Shown piece after piece: positions 26,512-39,500 of a stretch of DNA of 64,000 nucleotides. This DNA is from JAMZMI01 sp049115715. GTDB lineage: Bacteria; Bacteroidota; Bacteroidia; Cytophagales; Cyclobacteriaceae. Each line of letters starts with the position of its first letter. The first letter of the stretch is position 1. The stretch covers positions 101,160 to 165,159 of the forward strand of contig JAGDZQ010000019.1 in assembly GCA_049115715.1 (NCBI GenBank), written 5' to 3'. The position numbers and the translations under genes were made by a program. The notes beneath the pieces are model-generated. The model searched no databases and was not told the DNA's origin. It saw only the letters and a list, made by a program, of their open reading frames with translations.

Positions 26512-27498
26512 TTACCAGATAGGACTATACTTATTGTGATTCAATAATCTTATACCTACACCTATCTCATGCGTGGAGTTTACCACTACATCTGATGAAG
26601 ATTTATAACTAAAAGAATATCCGAGATTCAAATAATCATTTGCCTGAAGTCCTAACTGAATAATGAACGCACTAGACGAAGTGTAATTTAACCCAGCCAT
26701 TAAAATCTGGCGATATCTACCCCTTACTCCAAAATTCCAAGCTGTATTTGTATCAGCACTAGTATTCTGTAAATTAACAGTACCAACACCGATGACCTCA
26801 ATATCATTACTATGATAGAATCTATACCCTCCCATGAAAGTTGTAACCAAAATATCTTCAGTTAAATCTTCATTTCCAGACATGTAAGAATTCGTAAGAT
26901 TATTCAAGCCTATTCCGAAATAGAATTCATCTGACAAAACCGCCAATCCAGCATCTATATGGAAAGATGTGTTTTGAGCATCTGCCCTAATTGCATCTAT
27001 AATTGGATCGTCCTCTTGTTCTGGTTTGAAATTATCAACATCATAGCTCAAAAAGTTAAACCCTGCAGCAACTCCCAAAGAAAGATAGGTGTGTTCCGCA
27101 ATCGGTACATGTACAGCAAAAGTATTGCTATTATATGTACTCTTCAGACCACCTATATCTTCAACAAATACAGCTGTTCCAAAACCGAACTTCAATGAGT
27201 TGGTTTTCCTTCTAGCATAATAATCATCTACAGATTGAGTCCCCCTAATAGAATTTCTACTCTGGTGACTAGCTCCAGTAGAATAGTACCCACTAAAAAA
27301 ACTTGTATTTAGCGAATTATCCAGTCCAGAAGGCTGAAGATTCATTCCTGCGTTGATGTCCAGATTATTATTCATCCCAGCCATTGCAGGATTGAAGTAG
27401 GCTAAGTACCTGTACTTCTGAGTTACATCAGGATAATTCTGTGCGGCTGTTGTTAAAACAATTCCGAACAGCGCTGCGATGGTTATTAACTTTTTCAT
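26512..27498 (-). CDS. PorP/SprF-family type IX secretion membrane protein
   Basis: 328 residues. Signal peptide MKKLITIAALFGIVLTTAAQ, then the family opening YLAYFNPAMAGMNNNLDINAG, and an outer-membrane barrel with alternating strands (SLKFGFGTAVFVEDIGG, TYLSLGVAAGFNF, FYFGIGLNNLTNSYMSG, EIGVGIRLLNHNKY). PorP/SprF proteins are needed to secrete and anchor particular T9SS cargo; SprF serves the adhesin SprB in Flavobacterium johnsoniae. Lying 26 bp after the giant adhesin gene, this copy is most likely dedicated to that adhesin. Confidence 0.92.
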   Translation of the reverse strand: MKKLITIAALFGIVLTTAAQNYPDVTQKYRYLAYFNPAMAGMNNNLDINAGMNLQPSGLDNSLNTSFFSGYYSTGASHQSRNSIRGTQSVDDYYARRKTNSLKFGFGTAVFVEDIGGLKSTYNSNTFAVHVPIAEHTYLSLGVAAGFNFLSYDVDNFKPEQEDDPIIDAIRADAQNTSFHIDAGLAVLSDEFYFGIGLNNLTNSYMSGNEDLTEDILVTTFMGGYRFYHSNDIEVIGVGTVNLQNTSADTNTAWNFGVRGRYRQILMAGLNYTSSSAFIIQLGLQANDYLNLGYSFSYKSSSDVVVNSTHEIGVGIRLLNHNKYSPIW

Positions 27499-27524
27499 CT
27501 CAATATTGTTTTAGGTGGGTGAAT

Positions 27525-30500
27525 TTAAAGTAGTGTAAATGAACCGTCATACTCTCTTCCGGTACCATCATTCAATTTGATAAGGTATATGTATTCTCCT
27601 CTTGGCAAGGCTTGAACCCCAGTTCCATTTTTCGTTCCGTTGAACGGCGTATCATAGCCTTTTGATTCAAAAACTAAATCGCCTTGCGCACTAGTAATTT
27701 TCACCGATGCATCTTCAAAGAAGCTTAAGCCAGGAACATTCCATACATCATTGAAGCCATCTACCTCAGTTGGACTGAAAACATTGAAGAACTCATCCAA
27801 ACCGAGTGAAGGATCATCTACTAACGTTACTGTGAATACCTGTTCAACGAACAATGGATTACCCGCATAATTATCAGTAGATCTAACCCTTATAGAAACC
27901 GGAGAATCATCAGCGTCCAATACGCTAGCAACAACCAATTGATCACCTTCTATTCTGAATAGTGAATTACCTTCAGCTCCATCACCTGTTACAAGTTCAT
28001 ATGTATGGGTATCATCAACATCCATATCCGTAGTTGTAAACGTTGCTACAGCAGTTCCAGCCGAAGTAGTTTCTATAAAGTCGATCGTTGTGGCATCTTC
28101 ATCCAGGTCATCTACTTCGTTAACATCCTCAACCGAAATTAACTCAGGAGCGTCATTTGTATTTTCCACATCGATTGTGATTTCTACAGCATCGCTTATT
28201 TCAACGCCATCAGATACTGTTACAAAAGCTGAATAGGTTGTTTGAGTTTCAAAATCAAGCGCATCAGTATCTATGATTGTTATTACTCCTGTATTAAAGT
28301 TAAGTTCAAACACTCCTTCCAAGCTTCCGCTAGCTACTGTAAAGTCTCCGACAGTACCTGTAATGTCAAGGTCGGTAAACTCAACAGTTCCTACAACCGT
28401 GGTATTTGGCGCATCATCACTAACAGTAAATACTTGGCCAGCTGTAACAATTGGTTGAGTGTCATTAACATCTGTAACACTAATCTCAATTGTTGCTTCC
28501 TCGCTAACATTGACTCCATCTGATACTGTAACCCTCAGAGAATAAGAATCAACACTTTCTCGATCAAGGTTGGTATCATCAGCTATGAATAGCTCATTTA
28601 TGTCTCTGAAACCAAATACTGTTCCCTGATTTCCACCAGCGATAACCCACTCTCCAGTAGTCTGAAGATTATTGACCTGAATAGACGAAACAAGCTGACC
28701 AGTCACAGAAGCTTCACTGATAGCAATCTCATTAGCAGGAACAACGATTTCAGGTCTGGCGTCATCATTGATAATCGTACCAATACCAGTTGCATCAGCA
28801 ATAGTAACATCCTTTCCAGTAATATTGATTCCACTCAAGGACACTTCAAATGTTTCATCATTTTCAACGAGCAAATCTCCGTTTATTGAAATTACTATAT
28901 CCTGCGTTTCCACTCCAGTAATTTCATTTGCACTAAATGTAACAGTAGCATCAGTTTGCCCAGTATAATCACTTGAATTTGTAGTAACATCAACAGTACT
29001 GTAGGTAACTATAACAGATTCATCAACTTGTCCTGTCAATGTCGCGGTAAAAGTAAGGTCAGTAGTTCCTGACAGACCCTCATTTGCAGATACATCATCT
29101 ATTGTTATGGTAGCTGAATCGTCATCATTAATAGTACCCGTGGCTGAATCTCCATTTGTTGCAAAATCCACATTTCTCATATCACCACTTCCAATTACAA
29201 TATTCGAAAGTGCTACATTGAAGGTTTCAATGGCCTCAACGATATTATCATCTTCAACAGATACACTTACTGTAAGGTTATTGTTATTTCCTGACGGGAA
29301 CGTGAATGTCTGACCTGCCAGACTACTGAAATCATCTCCTACTACAGCCGTTCCTGCTACAGTATTTGCCGTAACTGTTACGGATCTATCTACTGGAGCA
29401 GTCATCGACAATACAAAGTCTATAGTATTTGATCCCACATTTTCGCTTACAGTTGCATCAGCAAGTGATATTCTAGCTTGATCTGTATTCGTAATAGTAA
29501 TCAGACTTGATTCCGTACTCGTTGCACTGCTAAATGTTACATCTCTTGACGAGTTACTAAGTGCACTCAGTTCAAACTCAAACGTCTCGTCATCTTCCAC
29601 AATGTTATCATTTGTTATAGTTATAGTAACATCATCCGCTGCAGTACTTCCCTCCGATATTGTATACCCTGTAGCAGTAATTCTTGTGAAGTCTACATTA
29701 CTTGTGGCAGAACCGTCTGTAATCGTTCTTCCAGAGAACGAGATATCAGTATCAACAGGGTTCGTCATCGTCACTACTAATGTCACCTGACCTGCTTCTT
29801 CATTTATAGTCATATCTTCAACCGAAATCACAGAGCTATCGTCGTTTGTAATATTTACCGTACCATCAGAGTTTCCTATTGAAATATTTCTATCGCCAGT
29901 GAAAGTCAGACCAGATAAGCTTACAGTAAATGATTCATCTAGTTCAACTTTATCATCATCTTGGACTGTTACGGAAAGAGTTTGCGCTGTTGTGATACCT
30001 GTCGCAAAACTCACAGCTCTACCTAAACCTAAGGAGGTGTAGTCATCCGTTGAGGTTGCTGTACCATCAGTAGATGTTGCTGTTAAGGAAATACCCTCAT
30101 CGACAGCATTGTCTATTGAAACTGAAAGTGAGGCAGATCCATCTGCTTCATTTATCGTAACGCCTGCAATGTTAATTACTGCTGCATCATCATCCGATAC
30201 AGTAACACTAGCTGTACTTGTTCCAAGCGAAGCTGAATGACTAGCGTCATTAGTAACAACTAAAGATGCAATCGAAATATTAAACGACTCTGTTGCCTCA
30301 ACTATATCATCAGTTAAGATCGAGATAGCCGATGTTGCGCTTGTATTTCCAGCTGTTATCACAACAGGCACACTTACCGATGTATAGTCTGATGCATCAA
30401 TTGCTGTATCATCAGAAGTAGACAGTGTCACTGTGACGTCTTCATCAAGAGCTAAATCTGATGACACGGTCACAGTAGCAGTTCCATCACTTTCACCTAC

Positions 30501-33500
30501 AGTTACTCCTGCTACGGATATACTCGCAACGTCATCATCGTTAATTGTGAAAGTTTCTGTAGCGGTACCTAAAGTAGCGTTGTATCCATCCGTTCCTACA
30601 GGACCTACAGATAATGCACTTATGGTAGATGTGAAGTCTTCCGTTCCTTCAACTATCGTGTTCTCAATTGTCTGTGTCGTTATACTTCCACTCAATGAGC
30701 CTTGTGTCAAGGTGATAGTAGAACCAGATAACGCCAAGTAGTCTTCTGTAAGACCTGCCAATGCACTATTGTCTGCCGTGCTTATTGAAACTGTAACATT
30801 TGTATCAAATTCAAGAGCTGAGCTAACCGTAAAAGTCATATCATCACCTTCACTAGTAGATGCACTCGCAATCGATACAGTAGTGACATCATTGTCATCT
30901 ATTGTAACAGTAGATGTAGCAGCTCCGCCTGTTTCAACAGTACTATGACTCGCATCGTTGGTAACAGTAAATCCAGTTACATCAACTGTAAATGTCTCGG
31001 TTCCTTCTACAACTTCTCCATTTGTTCCTGCTGTATTAGGTAAAGAAATAACCAAATCTCCTGTCAGATCACCAGCTGATATTGTAACAGAAGCTACTGC
31101 ATCTGAATAGTCATCTGTAACTGCCGCAGTTCCATCCGTATAAGATACTGCAACTGCAACATCCTCATCTAGTACAAAATCAGTCGTTATGGTAACTGTA
31201 GCATTCGCGCCCTCAGTTCCTGTGACATCTGCAAGACTGAAAGTAGCAACGTCAAGATCATTGATCGTAAATGTACCTTCTGTATCTGCTATGCTAGCAT
31301 TGTATCCATCTGTTCCAACAGGACCTACAGACAAGTTGCTAATCGTTCCTGTGAATGTCTCTGTTCCGTCAACAATATTGTCGTCAACAGTAGTAACTGT
31401 AACAGTACCACTTGTTGCTCCTTGCGCAATCGTTACTGTTCCTGCTACAACTCCATAATCCGTGGTAGCTGTCGCACTTACTCCAACTGACGCTAAGTCT
31501 ACAGTCACAGCTTGATCAAAGGCTAAATCTGAGGTAACTTCTATTGTAATGTCAGAACCCTCATCAGAGCTAGCATCTACTATCGATAACGTAGTAACGT
31601 CATCATCATTGATTGTGAAAGTTTCTGTAGCTGTTCCTAAAGTAGCGTTGTATCCATCAGTTCCTACAGGACCTACAGATAATGCACTTATCGTAGCTGT
31701 GAAGTCTTCCGTTCCTTCAACTATCGTGTTCTCAATTGTCTGTGTCGTTATACTTCCGCTCAATGCACCTTGTGTCAAGGTGATAGTAGAACCAGATAAC
31801 GCCAAGTAGTCTTCTGTAAGACCTGCCAATGCACTATTGTCAGCCGTGCTTATTGAAACTGTAACATTCGTATCAAATTCAAGAGCTGAGCTAACCGTAA
31901 AAGTCATATCATCACCTTCACTAGTAGATGCACTCGCAATCGATACAGTAGTGATATCATTGTCATCTATTGTAACAGTAGCTGTAGCAGCTCCTCCTGT
32001 TTCAACAGTACTATGACTCGCATCGTTGGTAACTGTAAATCCTGTTACATCAACTGTAAATGTCTCCGTTCCTTCTACAACTTCTCCATTTGTTCCTGCT
32101 GTATTAGGTAAAGAAATAACCAAATCTCCTGTCAGGTCACCAGCTGATATTGTCACAGAAGCTACTGCATCTGAATAGTCATCTGTTACATCAGCAGTAC
32201 CATCTGCATAAGAAATAGCTACTTCAACATCTTCGTCCAATGCTACATCAGTAGTTACAGTCACAGTAGCATTGCTACCCTCTGTTCCTGTTGCATCTGC
32301 AAGACTGAAAGTAGCCTCATCAAGATCATTGATCGTGAATGTACCTTCTGTGTCTGCTATGCTAGCATTGTATCCATCTGTTCCAACAGGACCTACAGAC
32401 AAGTTGCTAATCGTTCCTGTGAATGTCTCTGTTCCGTCAACAATATTGTCGTCAACAGTAGTAACTGTAACAGTGCCACTTGTTGCTCCTTGCGCAATCG
32501 TTACTGTTCCTGCTACAACTCCATAATCCGTGGTAGCTGTCGCACTTACTCCAACTGACGCTAAGTCTACAGTCACAGCTTGATCAAAGGCTAAATCTGA
32601 GGTAACTTCTATTGTAACATCTGAACCTTCATCAGCACTTGCATCTACTATAGATAATGTAGTGATGTCATCATCATTGATGGTGACAACAGCATCTACT
32701 GCACTACCTAAAGAAACATCATGGCTATCATCATTTGTCACAACATCATTAGAGATCGTAACATCAAACGATTCTGTTCCTTCTACTATTACATCATCAG
32801 CAAGTGCAATGTCAAAGGTATTGCTGGTAAGCCCTGCAGTAATCGTCACCGTACTTGCTCCAGCAATCGCTGTATAATCACTTCCGTCAAGAGCAGAATC
32901 ATCACCTGAACTAATATTCACAGTAACATTTTCATCTACCTCCGCACTACTTGTAACTGTAATAGTTGCTGTTCCGTCATCCTCATTTACTGTAATGTCA
33001 GCAATGGAAAGTTCAGCACTATCATCATCAGATATAGTAGCTGTAGAACTGATCGAAGTTTGAACTGCTGGCGTAGTGTCATAGAAAGCAACAGCTCTAC
33101 CTGTAGGAATAGACAGAGATGTCAATGACAAATCAAACGTTTCATCACCCTCCACAATATCATTGTCTACCAAATTAACTGTAACCGTCTTATCAGCATT
33201 ATCCCCTATTGGGAATATCACTTGCTGATTGGTTATCGCACTAAGATCTGAAACAGCTGCGTCACCCGTTAGTGCAGTACTTGCGTTGAAGACGATTGCC
33301 TGATCTACAGGGTTTGTCATTGAAATAGTAAATGTTACCGTTTCTCCAGCTCCCTCGGTACCTGTAGCATTCTGTGCTATAGTTATACGCGCCTCGTCAT
33401 CATCTTCAATAATACCCGTTGCATTCACAGATGAGGTTAAAGTTGAAAATTGGACATCCTTACCAGCAGACGGACTTAAACCACTTAACTGAATCGTAAA

Positions 33501-36500
33501 GTTTTCATCTGCTTCAACCAAGTTGTCAGAAATAATTATTACCTGTTGTGTTGCCAAACTAGCTGAGAAGGTTGACGCTGGTATGACGTAAGAAGCATTC
33601 GAAATTGCTGTGAAATCGTCATCCTCTGCTGCTGTTCCAATAATAGTATTTACCGTCAACTCAATATCCTCATCAATAGGATTTGTAATTGAGATTACGA
33701 AATTCATACTATTAGACTCATTGTCTCCAGTAGCAGTCTGATCGACATCAGCTATCGATATAATAGAAGCATCATCTTCAGTAATTGAAACTGTTGCATC
33801 AAGCGTAGCAGCAGAACCAGAGAATATAACATCTCTATTTATCGCTACCGCATTGAGTGCAGACAATCTTAGACTAAAGCTTTCGTCAGCCTCAACAAGG
33901 TTATCATCATTGATCGTTACCTGAACTGTTGCATTCGGAACCAGAGTCCCAGCATCTATCGTTATCAATTGATTTGATATTGCAACATAATCCTCTTCAT
34001 CTGTTACATCATTACCTGCTATATCAGCATCAATAGCAGTCCCAACAACCGTACTCAAGTTGAAAGTAACATTCAAATCTATTGGAGCATCTGTTGCAAT
34101 TGTAACAGTCTGAGCACCATCAAGAGCAGTCTCTGTTCCTGATATATCAGCTATAGTAATGATTGCCTGATCATTATCATTAATAGTAATTGTCGAAGAA
34201 CTTACGTTAGGATTCACGTCTGTCTCAATCGTTATAGCATGATCAGCAATTCCTATAAGGTTACTTGCCTCAACCGTTAAAGCCTCTTGGCCTTCAACAA
34301 GTCCCATGTCAGCATCATTAATTACTACTGACAAGTTCGCCATCGTATTTCCTGCTGTGATCACGAAATCAGTACCAGGCGCAATTGCTGTATAATCAGC
34401 ACCAGCAGTAGCTGTACCAGCAACAGTTTCATGATCTATCGTAATATCAACATCTACAGCTCTTGTTAGCGTGACAGGAACAGATATTGTTCCATCACTT
34501 TCACCAACGGTAACATCACCAAGGCTCAGTTCCGATACATCATTGTCTGTAATCGTGACAACAGCTGCATCATTTGTTCCAGCTACATCAATAGCAACAT
34601 CAGTATTGTCCATAATGGCTCCCCCATTCAACAATAGGTTCGCTATTGAAATATCAAAATCTTCAGATCCCTCAACTATAAAATCTTCATTTATAGTTAC
34701 ATCAAATGAGCCTGTCGTAGCTAAAGCACTAATAGTAACCAACTGTGATGTCACTGCATCAAAATCGCCACCACCAACTGTTACTGATCCATCAGCGTCA
34801 GCTTCTGCAACTGCACCATCTTCAGCAGCTGTCAATTCTATAGTAATATCTCTATCTATTTGAGCAGATGAAGTAACCGTAACTGTAGCCGTACCGTCAC
34901 CTTCACCTACTGAGAAATCTGCGATACTAATAAGTGCAGCATCATTATCATCAATTGTAGCAGTAGATGCCAAGTCAGTAACTGACCCATCTAGAATAAC
35001 ATTTGCATTACTTACTACATTGTTTAGAGTAAGAACAACAGTTTCATCTCCTTCCACTATCGTGTTTCCAACTAAGGTCACCACTACAGTTTGACTTGAG
35101 CCTCCAGTTATAGGACCAGTAAAGTTTAAAGTCCCAGAAGTGGTTGCCGTATAATCGTCAGTTTCACTAGCCGTTCCCGTAACAGCATAATCAACTGCTA
35201 TATCCTCATCCACGTTCTCAGTGAAGGATGCTGTGAATGTAATTGTTCCTGTTACATCCTCCACCGGATTTGCGTCATCTACACCTAATAAAACAGTCAC
35301 CATATCATCATCAGCAATAGTTGCTGTTGCAGTGATATCAACTGCATCACCCAATTCAGCATTTGAGCTTGGTAATGGATTAGAAAGCGTTATTGTTAAA
35401 TTTTCTGTTGCTTCGGCAATATTTCCATCCAGTATTGCTATCGAAACTTGTTGGGTAGTATTACCTGCCGAGAATGTAAGCATTCCTGTTAATGGATCAT
35501 CAGATGCATCATAATCAACTCCTACTGTAGCATTAGTACTTGTAATGGCATAATCAACCGTTACAGATGCTACAGTGATGATATCACCAGTTAGTGTTAC
35601 ATCAAATACTACAGGAGCTGTACCATTTTCATCTCCATTGGAATTTACAGTTGTCGTAAATATTGGCCTGTCATCATTAAGCACAAGACCAGTTCCCTTT
35701 CTAAGTGTTGGATCTACAGGTACGACAACATTAACTGTGTGCTCTGCCGTTGCATCCGTAATTACAAAGTTACCATTGTCTAAAATCTCTACCTCGAAAT
35801 GCTCATCCGTCTCAGGATCTAGATCGGTCTCATAGGTAACAGTAACAGTCTCTTCCGTATTTGAAGTACTTCCTGTACTAGCCAGGAAGGTTATTGTACC
35901 ATTGTTAGCTACGAAATCTCCATCTACAGGATCTGTGATATTAGATACTGCACCGATTGTACCAACACCTAAATCTCCATCTACTCCATCAAGTGTGTTG
36001 AATTGAACTGTTACATCTCTATCAACCGGAGCGTCCACTTCAGCGGGTAAACTTCCAGTATCAAATAAGTGTACTGTGAAAGTAGAAGTTCCTGGCGTAA
36101 CATCTCCCTCAAGCGTGTTAGGATCAGCATCCTTTATAACTAAAGTGGCTGAATCATCATTCTCGATTGTACCAGTTTGCTCGTCATTTACTCCTATAGA
36201 TATTTCATCTGCAAAAAGTGTAGTTCCTTCCAAAACTCCATCTACTCTGGCAGTTTGGATTCTCACACCAACTTCTTCGTCATCTTCTACTTTAAAATCC
36301 CCAACAACAGGAATTGTAATTGTCTGGTCACTATTCGTGCCTATTGTGAAGGTAGCAGTACCCGTTTGTGAAGTATAATCAAAATCTGCTGTAGTAGCAC
36401 CACTTGTTAGCCCTCCATCTTGTGAAGAAAAAGCAACTGAGATTTCTGCATCAACTGGATTACTCAATGTCACAAGGAACCCAATAGGTGTAGTACCAGA

Positions 36501-39500
36501 ATCAGTTTCCATCACACTAGATCCTCCCGCATCAACAACTACGTTAAGTTCCGCAACGTCTAAATCAACGATTTCTCCATTAAATCCTAAAGATGTCTCA
36601 TCTGCAACAGCGCCAGCTGAAAGTGCAAATCTTGCCATTCTACCTAAGTTGTTAAGGTCTGCATCAATTGCAGTGACAGAAAAATTAAAATGTTCATCAA
36701 GCTCGACCAAATTATCATCAGCAGCTTGCAATGTAACTTGATGAGTAGCTCCAACAGTGAAGGTATTTACCGTAATTACCCCTGTTAATACATCACCATC
36801 ACCGTCTGCATTTGCATCAACAAAGTCATTCGTTTCAGAAGCACCTTCACCGCTACCAGTTGCAGGGTCCAAGTCTATTGCATACGAAATATCAAACGTT
36901 TCAGAACCGTAATCTTCTATTGCATGAGAAGAAGTTAGCACATAAGTCAGTACATCAGTAGATCCATCGTCATCGCTTTCATTAAAGCCTTGCCCATCTA
37001 TTGTAGCATCTGCAAAAGTGAAAGTAACTTCATCGTCGTTAATCAAAGTTACTGTAGCCTCATCATCAAAACCGTCAGCATCTCCAGAAGTCGCATCATC
37101 GTCGCTTATGTATGTATCATACTCTGCAAAGGCTACCGCACCGAGACTACCCTGATTTATTCCATTCAATGCAATCGTAGCAGTCTCGTCTCGTTCCACT
37201 ACATCGTCCACGCTATGGATCACTGCAAATTGTACAGTAGTATTTCCAGCAAGAATAGTGAAATTGTTTGCGACACTGAAATCAGTAGTACCTAAGGTTA
37301 TATCACCTGTACTCAAATCTTGAACGGCCACATTTATATTAGCATCAATCACTAAATCTGTAGTAATAGTTAAAACCTGGAATGTAATACCATCCCCAGT
37401 ATTACCTTCATTGGCAGAAATAGCAGTTTCTGCGATGTATAATTCTGTTATATCATTATTCGTAATCGTTGCTGTATTCGTTAAAGAACCTGCTGCTCCC
37501 ACAAATTGAACACTTCTTTCTCCAAAATTAGAAATACCTGTAAGAGAGAAATCGAATGTTTCTGTTCTCTCCACAATTACATCACCATTAACAGGAATCT
37601 GAATGATATAGGTATCGTCAGCCATACTGCTAACATCTATAGTACTTGTAGTTGCATTATAATCATTATCCCCCACTGTTGCCCCTTCTTCAACAAGAGC
37701 TGTTCCATTCGCTGTTGTATAAGCTACTGTCACAGAACCCTCTACATCATGATCAAGTTTGATTTCAAATTCAATATTTGTAGTACCTGCATCACCTTCA
37801 GTAACTGTTGCTGTTTGGTCAAGCAAAGAAACCGTTAGCACGTCATTGTCAACAATGTCGGTAGTTACAGCATTGTTAGGTCCTGCTGCTATTTGAGCGG
37901 CCATTGTTGAAATACCTGTAGCTACCACATCATTTAGCGTTAAAGTGTATGCCTCATCCTCCTCAACTAAATCATCATCGTTGAATGTGAACGTATAAGT
38001 AGCTGATTGAGCCATTCCTGCACTATTCGTTCCAGTGAATGAAAGTTGTGCCTCTTCTGTACCACCAGTACCTGTACCATCACCTCCATTGAATGCTGTT
38101 GCTAAAGGATAGTCAGAACCATCTGATTCCACCTCAGTTGAGGTGAACTGAACATCAACGGTGACATCTTCTTGCGAAGGTGCTGAAAGAGATATTGTAT
38201 AACTAACATCAGTAGTTGCAGATGGATCATCCGCATCCTCATCAACAGTCGTAGGTGTTTGGCTAATAGATATCGTAAAGGTATCGTCATTATCAATTCC
38301 TGAAGTTCCTTCTACATCTGCAGCATCAGCATCGAGTGCAACACTCCTAGTACTGAAATTTGAAACACCTGTAAGGGTAATCTCTATTGTCTCGTCAGCT
38401 TCTACAAGGCCATTGGCCTCATCCACTGTACCTATGGTTAGTGTCTGTGTATTGTTATAATTGCTAAAAGTTAAGCTTCCTGAACCCGCGTCATTGTAAT
38501 CCGTCGCATCCACAGGATAAGTAGCAGATGCACCATCTATGGTATATGTTACAGTAATATCTGTATCGATTTGTTTGCTATCAGCTATTGTTAAAGTATA
38601 GACCAAGTTATCTCCTTCCGTAACAGCAGAGATATCATCAATTGATATAGAAGCGGCATCATTGTCCATGATAACCTGCGATACGTTTTCTGTATTGTCC
38701 GGTGTGCCGTCAGATTCAGATACATTCACATATGAGTAAGGCATTGTTGTTTCCGATAGAAACACAAAATAATTTTGACTGAGCTCTACAATATCGTCAT
38801 CAGTGATCGTGATTGTTCTATTCTCAGTAACTACACCACTACCTGCTAGTGATGCAGAGAAGGTAATCACTTCATCAGTTGGATCAGTATAATCTTCAAC
38901 ACCTCTTGCATCAAGCGTCAAGTCTCCTGCAGTACCATCGTAAGCTCCAAAAGTAACAACAACATCTTGGTCAACTGGTTGACTTAATGATACAGTGTAA
39001 GTAGCTGTGACATCACCCTCCGTGATGCTACCATCAGTCGTCAAGGTGATTGTGGCCGTATCATCATTCTCAATTGTATAAGTCGCTGGTGTACTGCTTA
39101 CCACGATATCAGCAAGATCCTCATAAGAACTAGGTGTTTCCGCAATAGAATATATAATGGTCTCATCAGCTTCAACCAAATCTTCGCCAGCTACTGTAAC
39201 AGTAAATGTCTCAACAGTTGGTGTACCATCTGCATTAAAGAAATTTAATGAGCCCGATGCTGCTCCAGTAAAATCAGCTGCTATCGCAGTACCAGCACCT
39301 AAAGCATAATTAACTGTCACTATCTCATCAGCACCCGTTGTTCCCGCTGTACCTGTAAATGTTACAGTATATGTTACCGTAGTAGTTCCTGAGTTTCCTT
39401 CAGCAGCATCAGCATCTGTTGCTATTGAGAAAGAACCAGAATCATTATCGGTGATCGTAACTGTGTTAGAAAGATTTGCAGCACCTCCTGTGAATATCAC

